From positions 62,001 to 126,000 of the forward strand of contig NZ_JAYGIM010000004.1 in NCBI RefSeq assembly GCF_034930985.1: a DNA stretch of 64,000 nucleotides, in the 5' to 3' direction. Each line of letters starts with the position of its first letter. The stretch's first letter is position 1. The position numbers and the translations under genes are program-made. Below the pieces are notes generated by a model. That model was not told where the DNA came from. It made no database searches and worked only from the letters and a program-made list of their open reading frames with translations. Source of the stretch: Arcicella lustrica. GTDB lineage: Bacteria > Bacteroidota > Bacteroidia > Cytophagales > Spirosomataceae. This document shows, piece after piece, positions 1 to 9,022 of the stretch.

Positions 1-1
1 C

Positions 2-613
2 CGAATGCACGAGCAAATTATGGGTTATTCTTCACAAGTATTCTATCAAAATAAACTCAAAGCGCATACTTCGGTGGCAAATCACACTTTGAAAAGTGAT
101 AATACCCCTTTGCTATTTATTGATACTGCTGGCTGTGGTTTTGAAGAAAAAATTGAAGGAACTAGCTCAACAAATCCAGAAGAAGTCGCACTTTTGATGA
201 AACATCTTAGCTTATTTAGTGATGAATTGGCTTTAGAATACAAACCTGAAAAGTTTCCAACTGTAGCCATTATATCGCCTTACAAACAGCAAGTAAGTTT
301 ACTGAAAGAACAGCTTGCACATACGCCAGCATTACAAATTTTTACAGATAAAATTTCGGTAAATACAATTGATAGTTTTCAAGGACAAGAACGAGACATC
401 GTTTATATCAGCATGACTAGAAGCAATGCAGAAGGTGCGATTGGTTTCTTATCCGACATCCGTCGAATGAACGTGGCGATGACTCGTGCTAGAAAAAAAT
501 TAGTCATCATTGGCGATAGTGCAACACTCGCACAATTTCCTTTTTATGCAGATTTTATAGAATATGCCGAAAACCTAAATGCTTACCAAAGTGCTTGGGA
601 GTTTATCAATTAA
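2..613 (+). CDS. C-terminal end of a UPF1/DNA2-like superfamily 1 helicase (5' truncated by window edge)
   Basis: The reading frame is open from base 2, so the first methionine (base 5) is internal. The frame begins RMHEQIMGYSSQVFY, which matches the QYRMHP-type motif of UPF1-like SF1 helicases. About 125 residues later come DSFQGQERDIVYISMTRSN (motif V type) and FLSDIRRMNVAMTRARKKL (motif VI type, with the arginine finger region). These motifs define the second RecA-like ATPase domain, so the protein should unwind nucleic acid using ATP. The N-terminal ATPase lobe and any accessory domains are outside the window. The stop codon at 611-613 is followed by a 173 bp gap before the next gene on the same strand. 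Family assignment is firm; the substrate (DNA or RNA) is not known. Confidence 0.88.
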   Translation, partial: RMHEQIMGYSSQVFYQNKLKAHTSVANHTLKSDNTPLLFIDTAGCGFEEKIEGTSSTNPEEVALLMKHLSLFSDELALEYKPEKFPTVAIISPYKQQVSLLKEQLAHTPALQIFTDKISVNTIDSFQGQERDIVYISMTRSNAEGAIGFLSDIRRMNVAMTRARKKLVIIGDSATLAQFPFYADFIEYAENLNAYQSAWEFIN

Positions 614-676
614 ATTCACTGCATTCAATCAATAATTGTACTAACAAATATCATAGTTCAAAGCTAGAGAAGTATG

Positions 677-684
677 TAATTTTG
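677..684 (+). promoter_or_regulatory. possible -7 box TAATTTTG upstream of the D-lactate dehydrogenase
   Basis: TAATTTTG matches the Bacteroidota -7 consensus TAnnTTTG. No good TTG -33 element sits 19-20 bp upstream, so this is a weak call. A small inverted repeat (AAGACAA at 735-741 with TTGTCTT at 750-756) lies between it and the start codon at 787 and could be an operator or a leader hairpin. Confidence 0.3.
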
Positions 685-786
685 ACCCAAGAAAACAGAT
701 AAATAATCATTGTTTTTATCCACAGAATAAAGTTAAGACAACAACGATTTTGTCTTGACCGTCAAATTCATCTAAATCTAGCTCAA

Positions 787-1812
787 ATGAAGACTTTTTT
801 TTATAGTGTTAAGGAATTTGAAAAACAATACCTTATTGACGCCAATCAAGATAAACACGAAACTAATTTTAGTAATCAAAGTTTAGCAGCTGAAACCGCC
901 ATTTTATCTGCTGGTTATGATGCAGTTTCTGTTTTTACCAATGATGATGCCTCCGCAGAAGTTTTACAATTACTGCGAGAATCAGGTGTGAGATATATTG
1001 CGACACGGTCGGTAGGAACAGACCATATCGACCTTATTGCAGCCAAACAAATGGATATTAAAGTTGGCAATGTACCTTCATACTCGCCATATTCAATAGC
1101 CGAACATACCATTGGAATGATGTTGGCATTGAACAGAAAATTAATCCTAGCAAACGAAAATGCTCATCAATATCAATTCGACTTAGCTCCGCTGATTGGT
1201 TTTGATTTGAATAAAAAAACAGTTGGGATTATTGGACTGGGTGAAATCGGTTCGATTGTAGCCAAAATTTTAAATGGTTTTGGTTGTAAAGTATTAGTTT
1301 ATGATATAAAACATGACTATACGAAAGCTTTGACTCAACATTTTGCGTATGTTTCGCTAGATACACTTTATGCAGAGGCAGATATTATTACTTTACATTT
1401 ACCTTTTACCCCTCAAACAAAGTATTTAATCAATCAAGAGAGTATCGCTAAAATGAAAGACGGTGTAATGTTGATAAATACTAGTCGTGGAGGAATTATT
1501 AATACCAAAGAAGTACTTGAAGCTTTAAAGACTGGAAAAATAGCCTATTTAGGTTTAGATGTTTACGAAAAAGAAAGAGGTATTTTCTTTAAAAATCACG
1601 AAGAAAAAGAGAAAAAAGACGAATTGCTTTTGGCTTTATTAGCACATAAAAATGTGTTAATAACAGGGCATCAAGCCTTTTTAACCAATGAAGCTTTAAC
1701 AAATATTGCAGATAAAACCATCGAAAATTTAAGTGATTGGGAAAACGAATACTATAAAGAGTGCAATTCAAAAATAGGAAAAATAGCAGGACTAGAAGAA
1801 TTATTACATTAG
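787..1812 (+). CDS. ldhA: D-lactate dehydrogenase / D-2-hydroxyacid dehydrogenase
   Basis: The 341-residue protein interconverts pyruvate and D-lactate with NADH in the cytoplasm, the usual role of this subfamily. It shows the family layout: a split catalytic domain around a Rossmann fold, with the NAD-binding GxGxxG at residues 150-155 (GLGEIG) and the catalytic triad Arg234 (TSRGG), Glu263 (YEKERG) and His295 (GHQAF). The YEKERGIFF segment and overall length are typical of fermentative D-LDH rather than phosphoglycerate dehydrogenase. It stands alone, read toward a convergent lipoprotein gene with a shared terminator between them. Other 2-hydroxyacid substrates cannot be excluded from sequence. 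Confidence 0.9.
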   Translation: MKTFFYSVKEFEKQYLIDANQDKHETNFSNQSLAAETAILSAGYDAVSVFTNDDASAEVLQLLRESGVRYIATRSVGTDHIDLIAAKQMDIKVGNVPSYSPYSIAEHTIGMMLALNRKLILANENAHQYQFDLAPLIGFDLNKKTVGIIGLGEIGSIVAKILNGFGCKVLVYDIKHDYTKALTQHFAYVSLDTLYAEADIITLHLPFTPQTKYLINQESIAKMKDGVMLINTSRGGIINTKEVLEALKTGKIAYLGLDVYEKERGIFFKNHEEKEKKDELLLALLAHKNVLITGHQAFLTNEALTNIADKTIENLSDWENEYYKECNSKIGKIAGLEELLH

Positions 1813-1832
1813 TTTTAGGGTGAATATTCATG

Positions 1833-1862
1833 AAAAAGGCTTCCGAATTCGGAAGCCTTTTT
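1833..1862. terminator. bidirectional intrinsic terminator between convergent genes
   Basis: AAAAAGGCTTCCGAA is followed directly by its perfect reverse complement, giving a GC-rich hairpin with A-tracts on one side and T-tracts on the other. It can end both ldhA (+) and the lipoprotein gene (-). Confidence 0.85.
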
Positions 1863-1879
1863 GTTTGTATTGATTGACC

Positions 1880-3475
1880 TTATTTACATAAAAACGAAGG
1901 TAAACTAAAATTAGAATTCAATTCTGCTGAATTATCAATCCACAAATCGTTCTGATAATACCAAATTCCACCAAGATTGAACATAAAGTTATATTTTTCT
2001 CCTCTATTTAAAAGTGTACTCTGAGCAACCAATTTATTATCAGCTGTTGCTTTTAATACACCAATACTTGTATATCCTTTTCCATCTTTTAAGTCTGCAG
2101 CAGCCTGAACGTCTCCAATCTTAAAGGCAAAACCATTATCGCATTTAGGATTAATTGTTATCTTAACGTAGTTGATTGGACTTATCAACGCAACATCAAC
2201 ATTTGTTACTGCATTTACATTAGCACAACTTATATTAAGTGTTTTGGTAAAAAGAGTTTTTCCAGTAATACTTTTTGTCGTTACAGTGATATTAGATGAA
2301 GTTGGCGCATTCCCTCCTATTTGACCTTGCACAAAAAGTTTACAATTTAATGTTGTACCTAATCCATGAGATTCATTAAATAATACTCTTCCGCTATTAT
2401 CTACCACAGTTGTATGTATTGTTTCTCCAACATAAAGAGGATCACTTAAAACATTTAATTTAAGATTAGAGCATTCTGATAATAAATCACCACAGTAAAA
2501 TTCTGTTAAATGATTTACTGAGGCTACAAATTCCAACACATTCCCATTTTTCTTAACAGTACTTGTGCCTTCATATTTTAAGGTTTTAGCATCTTCATCG
2601 TAACTTGCAAAACTTAAAACATCTCCTTCTTTAATATCTTGTCCTGCCGAATTTTTAGTACCTACTCCAAACTGAAATTTAATTTCAATCGGTGCAGAGA
2701 ATGTTTTTACTTTCTGGCTACTTTCGTTTGAAATTTCCGCACTCACCGCTGAAATTGGATTGATACTGAAATTAGGAATAGCGTTATCGTTCTTGTCAAC
2801 AACTTTCATTCCAGCTTGTTGCTTATTTACAATTACACTTGATTTTTTAGGGTCAACTTGTACTAATACAACATTCAATTTCCCAGCTACAGGGCTTCCA
2901 ACAGCATCTTTTATTGTAATTCCAGCATTGATACTCAATGTAGCATTATGACTGCTTCCAGCTAAAGCTGGTGTAGTGATTTGAATAGCTTTTGTGGTTT
3001 TTCCGGTATTATCAGCATCTTCGGCTTTTTGAATCACGGTTGTACCTTCAGGCGGTGTGGCAATTTTAGTGATTTTAATGATAACTTTTTGTTCATCATT
3101 ACTGGTTATCTCGATAGGAGTAATTTCCTTCAAATAACCTTCACTTTCTGTAATGATTGAAAATTTAATCGGTGAAGCAGCGCTTGCAACTGTGCCTGGT
3201 TTTAACGCTAAAATCATGATACCATTTTTGGGTTTATAAACTTTTTTGTTAAAGCTATCAACCACTTTTGAAGAATCTTTTCCACCAATACGTACATTCA
3301 TTGTATTTGGCACTTCTCCTACATTATCATTTGCTTGAGAGTACTGTACAATAATACTTGACCCAGTAACAGCGTCTGGAAATTTAAACTGAACACCCTC
3401 TAAAGGTGGCGTGCAGGAATAACTTATTGTAATGGCAGCAAAAATTAAAATTGCGTAATTAATATATTTTTTCAT
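1880..3475 (-). CDS. predicted lipoprotein of unknown function, 531 aa
   Basis: The N-terminus is a lipoprotein signal: a short KK start, a hydrophobic stretch and the lipobox SYSC with the acylated cysteine at residue 21. The mature part is rich in Ser/Thr/Val and beta-structure, with a conserved-looking NHLTEFYCGDLLSEC segment near residue 310 that carries two cysteines. I do not recognise a named domain. The N-terminal half resembles the beta-sandwich segments of surface lipoproteins in this phylum, but this is only an impression. It is followed downstream (convergent) by ldhA and preceded on the same strand by an outer-membrane protein gene 126 bp away, so both are cell-envelope proteins. 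Function unknown; anchoring in an envelope membrane is inferred from the lipobox. Confidence 0.75.
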   Translation of the reverse strand: MKKYINYAILIFAAITISYSCTPPLEGVQFKFPDAVTGSSIIVQYSQANDNVGEVPNTMNVRIGGKDSSKVVDSFNKKVYKPKNGIMILALKPGTVASAASPIKFSIITESEGYLKEITPIEITSNDEQKVIIKITKIATPPEGTTVIQKAEDADNTGKTTKAIQITTPALAGSSHNATLSINAGITIKDAVGSPVAGKLNVVLVQVDPKKSSVIVNKQQAGMKVVDKNDNAIPNFSINPISAVSAEISNESSQKVKTFSAPIEIKFQFGVGTKNSAGQDIKEGDVLSFASYDEDAKTLKYEGTSTVKKNGNVLEFVASVNHLTEFYCGDLLSECSNLKLNVLSDPLYVGETIHTTVVDNSGRVLFNESHGLGTTLNCKLFVQGQIGGNAPTSSNITVTTKSITGKTLFTKTLNISCANVNAVTNVDVALISPINYVKITINPKCDNGFAFKIGDVQAAADLKDGKGYTSIGVLKATADNKLVAQSTLLNRGEKYNFMFNLGGIWYYQNDLWIDNSAELNSNFSLPSFLCK

Positions 3476-3601
3476 CTTCTGAAATATCGTTTTAAGTTAA
3501 ATTTCAACAAATGATTGTGTGATTTCTTTTTAAGGAATTGCCCACGCATCATTCATCAATCTTAGAATTAAAGATTTTAGACCGTAATTACCCTTTATAA
3601 A

Positions 3602-4336
3602 TTAGATTTTAACTCTAATCGAAAAAGATAGTTTTGGAATAAATGAATAGTTTTTGACATTATTCTGAATACTCAGAATGTTGGCATCAGTAATAAGTGT
3701 CTCTACAACTCCAGAACGGTCTAACGTCAATTTAGGCGAACCAGAATAATAAGTCCCTAACTCAAAGCCAAAACCTACACGTCTTTTAGGAATCGCTCTA
3801 CCAAAGCCAAAACCTACGTATGGGCGAATAGCATTTCCAGATACTTTAAGATTCGCTTTTCCGAAATCTTCAGCATCCATTTGAAAGTCTGATGCAAATT
3901 TAAAAGTACCTGTTTTAATTGTGGGTTCTGCCATTACTTCAGAATCTCCTGTTCCATAAGCCAAGCCTCCAACTAATTTGAAAGACTTGTTTTTAAATGG
4001 ATGATAATCCACAAAAGCATCTATCAATATTGATTTAACTTTTGGAGTAACATCAATATCGGAAGCATCATCGCCAAGCGAAATTGTAATGGGCGGGGTA
4101 ACAAACATACTGACATCAAAATAACTAACACCAATTCTGAGGTTCAAGGAATTGTCTAGTTTTAATGCTTGAGCTACTTCTCCACCAAAACCCATTGTTC
4201 CAAATTGGATACTAATAGAGTTTCTTCCATACTGATATTCAGTTAAAATTGGCGGTTCTTGTGATGAGGGAATGGATTGTGCTACTACTTGGCTAGTAAT
4301 ACCAAATGCAATTAGAAAGTAAAAGAGTTTTTTCAT
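3602..4336 (-). CDS. outer-membrane beta-barrel-like protein
   Basis: I start at the internal methionine (MKKLFYFLIAFGI) because it opens a normal signal peptide ending VVAQ; a start five codons upstream (4351) is also open. The 244-residue protein has alternating hydrophobic and polar strands, glycine-rich turns (YGRNSISIQFGTMGFGG), YVGFGFGRA-type barrel segments and a C-terminus ending in a strand (LSFSIRVKI), all usual for small outer-membrane barrels of the Bacteroidota. No enzyme motif is seen. It precedes the lipoprotein gene on the same strand and may be cotranscribed with it. Function unknown; a structural or porin-like role is only inference. Confidence 0.7.
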   Translation of the reverse strand: MKKLFYFLIAFGITSQVVAQSIPSSQEPPILTEYQYGRNSISIQFGTMGFGGEVAQALKLDNSLNLRIGVSYFDVSMFVTPPITISLGDDASDIDVTPKVKSILIDAFVDYHPFKNKSFKLVGGLAYGTGDSEVMAEPTIKTGTFKFASDFQMDAEDFGKANLKVSGNAIRPYVGFGFGRAIPKRRVGFGFELGTYYSGSPKLTLDRSGVVETLITDANILSIQNNVKNYSFIPKLSFSIRVKI

Positions 4337-4568
4337 AAAGCGTCTAGTCAAATTATTTAAAAGTTAAAATTCTGATATGATAGTTTTAGTAAAAATATGA
4401 AAACAAGTAATAATACATCAATTATAGTTCTAAGGTGCTTCGAAGAAGTTTACTTATTGGAAATGAAAAATGTAAGATTGATAAATTTAGGTTGAATTTA
4501 ATCACTTAACAAGTAAAACGTATATAAAATATGCTATTTTTATATTTATACGTTTAATGCTATTCAAC

Positions 4569-4597
4569 AAAAAAAGAGCTAGTACAAGTACTAACTC
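4569..4597 (-). terminator. intrinsic terminator of the tandem small-protein genes
   Basis: On the minus strand GAGTTAGTAC and GTACTAGCTC (4588-4597 and 4576-4585) pair with one G-U pair, followed by a run of T. It lies just past the stop of the gene ending at 4630. Confidence 0.7.
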
Positions 4598-4629
4598 CTT
4601 CTCTTTAAAACTAAAAAATGGTTTCCGAA

Positions 4630-5001
4630 TCAAAGTATTTTACCCAATAAACGATAAAACTGATGTTTATGTAAGATAAAGTCTTTTTCAAGCGTTTCGA
4701 AAGCTGACCTTTGTCGTTCGTGAATTAATTCCATTTGCTCATCAAATAAAAAACTTTGGGCTTGAGCATAATCTGCAAAACGTTCTTCCTGAGTTTTAAT
4801 ACCAATTAGTAAATTTTCAATTACTTCTTTTGCATTACTAAACTCTTGGTTGAAGGTATTTACTTCCAGCAACAATTCTTCTTCAGTATTTTTATTTTTT
4901 ACTTCTTCAATCAACTTTTGGAAGTACTTCAACTCATCAGCATAAAATGCCAATGAATCTATCCATTGCATGTTTTCGTGGTGACATACATCAAATTTCA
5001 T
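4630..5001 (-). CDS. small charged alpha-helical protein, paralogue of its upstream neighbour
   Basis: The 123-residue protein has no signal peptide or membrane segment and is predicted to be almost wholly helical (long Glu/Lys/Leu stretches, for example LKYFQKLIEEVKNKNTEEEL). It is a clear paralogue of the gene immediately upstream (5014-5424): both share HxEN, W, L-FY-EL-YF, LIE-VK-KNT near the N-terminus and KHxFYxxLxKIL at the C-terminus. Gene spacing is 12 bp, so they are one transcription unit with the terminator just downstream. The arrangement suggests two subunits of a helical-bundle complex after gene duplication. I recognise no named family. The pair is divergent from the PAS histidine kinase at 5581, which may be a coincidence or a regulatory link. 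Confidence 0.75.
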   Translation of the reverse strand: MKFDVCHHENMQWIDSLAFYADELKYFQKLIEEVKNKNTEEELLLEVNTFNQEFSNAKEVIENLLIGIKTQEERFADYAQAQSFLFDEQMELIHERQRSAFETLEKDFILHKHQFYRLLGKIL

Positions 5002-5013
5002 AACATTCTAAGA

Positions 5014-5424
5014 TTAAAGTATTTTTGATAAACATTTATAAAAATCGTGTTTTGTACGAATAAATTCATTTTCGAAAACTTGATAACGCTCACGCAGTGA
5101 AAAATGTTGAGTACATATTTCTTCTCCTAATAAAAACTCTTTACCCAAGGCATCATCTACAAAACCCCATTGTTCTTGATTAATCACCTGTAATAATTCG
5201 TCTGATTCTCTATGCAGACTTTGTAGTCGGTTTTCAAAGACAAAAACCTGATTCAATACTTCTAATATGGTATTCTTAGCTTTTACGTCCTCAATCAATG
5301 TATCAAAATATGATAATTCCTCTCGATAAAAAGTTAGATTTTGTAACCATTTTACGTTCTCTTTATGATACACGCCATATTTAAATACCTGAGTATCATA
5401 AACATTATTTTCTACCTTCTCCAT
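5014..5424 (-). CDS. small charged alpha-helical protein, first of a tandem paralogous pair
   Basis: This 136-residue cytoplasmic protein is predicted to be all-helical, with a motif block shared with the next gene: YHKENVKWLQNLTFY, EELSYFDTLIEDVKAKNT, and the C-terminal KHDFYKCLSKIL. It has a 13-residue N-terminal extension relative to its paralogue. The regular hydrophobic spacing suggests a four-helix or coiled-coil bundle. A stress-response or partner-protein role would be a guess; no catalytic residues or metal ligands are conserved in an obvious pattern. It is the promoter-proximal gene of the pair, with its start 156 bp from that of the divergent histidine kinase. Confidence 0.75.
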   Translation of the reverse strand: MEKVENNVYDTQVFKYGVYHKENVKWLQNLTFYREELSYFDTLIEDVKAKNTILEVLNQVFVFENRLQSLHRESDELLQVINQEQWGFVDDALGKEFLLGEEICTQHFSLRERYQVFENEFIRTKHDFYKCLSKIL

Positions 5425-5580
5425 AGTTTGTTTTCTTAATTATTAAATTTTATACTATAAATTTCTCCTCTTTTTAATGGACTGCCTAGTATAAAAATCA
5501 TATATTAAGCTGACATATCTCAAGTTTATTTTCTTAGCATCAAGCAAATTTGTACCTTTATTTATCAAAAAAATATTACT

Positions 5581-7170
5581 ATGGACTTCCCTATCAATAC
5601 TATACTTTTAAAAACTATTTTAGAAGATACTCCAGCTTTTATGGGTATCTATAACATATCTACTCATCGTTATGTTTTTATTAACAAAGTGGGGCTAAGT
5701 ATGTTAGAAACTACTGATTTAGATGATTTTACGGCTAAATACCCACGTGGTTTCAGAAAAGATAAACTCAATCTTGAAACCCAAAGTAAAATCTATCAGC
5801 ATTTAAAGGAGAATCAAACTTGGATAGAAGATACACTTTTTGAAACAAGTAATCATCTTGAGTTCTGGGGAACTTTACAAATCTCTATGTTCGAAAGTGA
5901 GGATACTCAGTATTACTTGGTGCGTATTAACGATATTTCATACCAAAAAAAGGCGGAACAACAATTAAAGGATGATAATAATCGCTTTGAAGCATTGTTT
6001 ATGCACTCTGCCATTGGATTAATTATGGTTGACCGTGAAGGAGTAATCATTTTATCTAATCGCTTTGCCAATGTTATGTTTGGCTACGAACAAGGAGAAT
6101 TGGAAGGTAAACAATTGGAAATACTGATTCCACAAAATATCAGAGAAAAACACCGTGAAACCTATACAAATTATACCAATAAACCGCAATCAAGACCTAT
6201 GGGGATTGGTCTTGATTTAAAAGCTCGTAAAAAAGATGGTACGCTTTTTCCTGTAGAAATCAGCTTGAGTCATTTTAAATCTGGTGATAAACCTTACTAT
6301 ATTTCTTTTATCAATGATGCCACTTTCAAGAAAAAAGCTGAAACCGATTTATTAATCAAAACTACTGAGATTCAAAAACTCAATAATAGTCTTGAAAAAG
6401 AAGTAGTGAATAGAACAAATGCTTTGGTAGAAACACTTAAAAATCTGGAGCAATCTAAAAAAGAACTCGAAGTTGCACTGAATAAAGAAAAGGACTTAGG
6501 CGAGCTTAAATCTAGGTTTGTTGCCATGGCTTCACATGAATTCAGAACTCCTCTTACGGCTATACTTTCGGCGGCTTCCTTGATTGAGAAATATACAAAA
6601 TCTGAAGACCAAGAAAAAAGAGAACGCCATACCCAACGAATAATGAATGCCGTTGGAAATTTAACAGATATTCTGGAAGAGTTCCTTTCTGTTGGCAAAC
6701 TTGAAGAAGGAAAAGTAAATGCTAAATTGGCAAATTTCGAATTACCAAAATTAGTAGAGGAAAGTACCAACGACCTCAAGAATATGCTCAAGAAAAATCA
6801 ACAAATAGCATATCAACATTTTGGAGAAACCATCGTTTGTTTAGACAAATCTTTATTCCGAAAAATCATTATCAATTTAGGCTCAAATGCTATCAAGTTC
6901 TCAAATGAGAATTCCGTCATCAATATTTCTACTGAAAAACTCGACAATATGCTTATCTTGAAGGTTTCCGACCAAGGTGTGGGTATTTCAGAAGATGACC
7001 AAAAACATTTATTTGACCGTTTTTTCAGAGGCGCCAATGTTACCAATATTCAAGGAACAGGTTTGGGCTTACACATCGTAGCTCGCTACGCCGAATTATT
7101 GAATGGAAAAGTATTTGTTGAAAGTACCTTAAATCGTGGTACAACTTTCAGTATTAAATTTGCTCTGTGA
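5581..7170 (+). CDS. cytoplasmic PAS-domain sensor histidine kinase
   Basis: The 529-residue protein has no transmembrane segment, so it senses a cytoplasmic signal or acts through a partner. Domain order: PAS domain at about 5-120, second PAS domain at about 130-250 (FEALFMHSAIGLIMVDREG), coiled coil at about 255-310, HisKA with phospho-acceptor His319 (ASHEFRTPLTAIL), then the HATPase domain with N box Asn436, DQGVGI (G1, Asp464) and GTGLGLHIV (G2). All catalytic motifs are intact. The receiver-CRP regulator begins 103 bp downstream on the same strand and is the obvious partner. PAS ligands such as heme or flavin cannot be told from the sequence. Confidence 0.92.
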   Translation: MDFPINTILLKTILEDTPAFMGIYNISTHRYVFINKVGLSMLETTDLDDFTAKYPRGFRKDKLNLETQSKIYQHLKENQTWIEDTLFETSNHLEFWGTLQISMFESEDTQYYLVRINDISYQKKAEQQLKDDNNRFEALFMHSAIGLIMVDREGVIILSNRFANVMFGYEQGELEGKQLEILIPQNIREKHRETYTNYTNKPQSRPMGIGLDLKARKKDGTLFPVEISLSHFKSGDKPYYISFINDATFKKKAETDLLIKTTEIQKLNNSLEKEVVNRTNALVETLKNLEQSKKELEVALNKEKDLGELKSRFVAMASHEFRTPLTAILSAASLIEKYTKSEDQEKRERHTQRIMNAVGNLTDILEEFLSVGKLEEGKVNAKLANFELPKLVEESTNDLKNMLKKNQQIAYQHFGETIVCLDKSLFRKIIINLGSNAIKFSNENSVINISTEKLDNMLILKVSDQGVGISEDDQKHLFDRFFRGANVTNIQGTGLGLHIVARYAELLNGKVFVESTLNRGTTFSIKFAL

Positions 7171-7273
7171 TTTTTAAAGTAACCAATATCTCAAAATATA
7201 ATTAATCTTTTTATTTTTGGCAGAAATCTTTCTGGAATTTTAATTAACAAGAAACACCCTTAAATACTCGCAA

Positions 7274-8332
7274 ATGAAAACAATACTCCTTATAGAAGAC
7301 AGTGACGATATCAGAGAAACAACCGCTGAAATTTTAGAACTTGCAAGTTACAATGTTCTGACTGCCGAAAATGGAAAAGTTGGGGTTGAACTTGCCCAAA
7401 AAGTAAAACCCGATTTAGTGATTTGCGACATTATGATGCCAATTTTGGATGGATATGGAGTATTGCATATTTTTAGCCAAAACCCAGAATTACAAAACAT
7501 TCCATTTATTTTCTTAACGGCAAAAGCTGAACGTTCAGACCATCGAAAAGGGATGGAAATGGGCGCTGACGATTACTTAACGAAGCCTTTTCAAGAAATC
7601 GAACTTTTGAATGCCATTGAAAGTAGATTGAAAAAGATAGATAACCTTTCTAAATCATTTAAAAATACGGAATTAGAATTAGAAGAACTTTATCAACAAG
7701 CCCGTGAATATGTTGATATTAACTCGCTTTCTAAAGATAGAAAAGTATCAGCAATTAAGAAAAAACAATTGATTTACACTGAAGGCGATGAACCGATTAA
7801 GTTTTACTTCCTAAAATCTGGGAAAATTAAAACGTATCAATCAAACCGAGATGGAAAGGAATTTGTAACAGGTTTATATAATTCTGGAGATTTTTTTGGA
7901 CACATTGCTATTATTGAATCAACTGAATACCAAGAATCTGCAGAAGCACTTGAAGACTGTGAAGTAATCGGAATTCCTAAGAACGATTTTTTAGAATTAA
8001 TTACAAGAAATCAATCTGTTGCAAATAAATTCATCAAAATATTAGCAAATGATATTCAAGAAAAAGAAAAGCAGTTGACTCAAATGGCTTATAATTCTTT
8101 AAGAAAACGTACTGCTGATGCCTTGGTGATGTTATCGAAAAAATACAAAACCGAAAAGCAAGATAAATTTTCAATTAGAATTTCTAGAGACGATTTAGCT
8201 TCTGTTGTAGGTACTGCCACTGAATCACTCATCCGAACATTAAGCGATTTTAAATCTGATAAATTGATTGAAGTAAGTGGAAGCGAAATCACCATTATCG
8301 AAGAACAAAAATTAGCAAATCTCAGGGGTTAG
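7274..8332 (+). CDS. response regulator fused to a CRP/FNR-type transcription factor
   Basis: The 352-residue protein combines an N-terminal receiver domain (about 1-120; acidic Asp9 and neighbours, phospho-acceptor Asp52 in CDIMMP, Lys104 in the TKPF motif) with a linker helix, a cyclic-nucleotide-binding-like beta-roll (about 155-250) and a C-terminal Crp-type helix-turn-helix (about 278-345; ISRDDLASVVGTATESLIRTLSDF). It should bind DNA in response to phosphorylation, ligand binding in the roll, or both. The roll lacks an FNR-type cysteine cluster, and I cannot confirm a cAMP pocket. It lies 103 bp after the PAS kinase and probably is its output regulator. This domain mixture is not the common OmpR or NarL type. 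Confidence 0.9.
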   Translation: MKTILLIEDSDDIRETTAEILELASYNVLTAENGKVGVELAQKVKPDLVICDIMMPILDGYGVLHIFSQNPELQNIPFIFLTAKAERSDHRKGMEMGADDYLTKPFQEIELLNAIESRLKKIDNLSKSFKNTELELEELYQQAREYVDINSLSKDRKVSAIKKKQLIYTEGDEPIKFYFLKSGKIKTYQSNRDGKEFVTGLYNSGDFFGHIAIIESTEYQESAEALEDCEVIGIPKNDFLELITRNQSVANKFIKILANDIQEKEKQLTQMAYNSLRKRTADALVMLSKKYKTEKQDKFSIRISRDDLASVVGTATESLIRTLSDFKSDKLIEVSGSEITIIEEQKLANLRG

Positions 8333-8333
8333 A

Positions 8334-8966
8334 TTAATCTTTTTCAAAGAAATAAGTCATTCCTGCCTCATCAATATCGTCATAAGTAAACATTTGTTTA
8401 TGACGATATTTGAAGTAATATTTTATCAGAATAAAGTCTCCCAAACAGCCATAGGTGTGTAAAATGAAAGTTGAAACAACAAGCGTTTTGTATTCTGGCA
8501 CAGCAAAAAAGGCAACTAGCAAAGCCAAAGTAATCACTAAAAAAGGCATCACTGCAACAATAGCATTTTCTTTTAAACTCATCACAAATTTCTGAGCATA
8601 AGCATAAACCATCAATGTTTTGGGAGTCCAACCAAAACCTACTTTCTCTGCCCCAAGTATTTTAAATACGAATCCATGAATGCCTTCATGAATGGGCAAT
8701 AGAACAAAAATCAATAGTCCAAAGGCTTCTAAAAATTGCCAAGAATCAAGTTTAAACTTCCCAATTTGTTTCCCAATAAAATAGCCAACAACAGCTCCAA
8801 CCATTCCTATCAGAACAATTCTCATAATTTTATTGCCTGTTTTGGGTTTAGTTGAGTTGGCTCCTAATTCTTTCATTAGAAACGTCATCATTTCATCAAT
8901 CTTAAATGACTCTACGAGTGAAAAATGATTTGGGTTATGGAGTTCGTCAATGCTGGGCTTTTTCAT
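8334..8966 (-). CDS. DUF3267-type membrane protein with HExxH zinc-protease motif
   Basis: The 210-residue protein has about four transmembrane segments (near 50-68, 80-100, 137-155 and 160-180) and the motif HEGIHGF with His93, Glu94 and His97 inside or next to a membrane helix. This matches the DUF3267 family of putative zincin peptidases. A third zinc ligand is not obvious, so activity is an inference. It is convergent with the receiver-CRP gene (stop codons two bases apart) and lies downstream of the LytTR regulator on the same strand, separated from it by a strong terminator, so it is probably transcribed alone. Substrate unknown. Confidence 0.78.
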   Translation of the reverse strand: MKKPSIDELHNPNHFSLVESFKIDEMMTFLMKELGANSTKPKTGNKIMRIVLIGMVGAVVGYFIGKQIGKFKLDSWQFLEAFGLLIFVLLPIHEGIHGFVFKILGAEKVGFGWTPKTLMVYAYAQKFVMSLKENAIVAVMPFLVITLALLVAFFAVPEYKTLVVSTFILHTYGCLGDFILIKYYFKYRHKQMFTYDDIDEAGMTYFFEKD

Positions 8967-8971
8967 ATAAA

Positions 8972-9012
8972 AGAAAAAATGGTCGTTAGTTTAAAACAAA
9001 ACTAACGACCAT
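8972..9012 (-). terminator. strong intrinsic terminator after the LytTR regulator
   Basis: A perfect 14-bp stem (ATGGTCGTTAGTTT at 8979-8992 with its complement at 8999-9012) and a 6-nt loop, followed on the minus strand by a T-run. It ends the transcript of the gene at 9023-9760. Confidence 0.88.
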
Positions 9013-9022
9013 CCTCTAATGT

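Noticed and set aside
1589..1831. 80-residue minus-strand reading frame within ldhA
   Set aside because: Wholly opposite to a well-conserved dehydrogenase gene; composition low-complexity.
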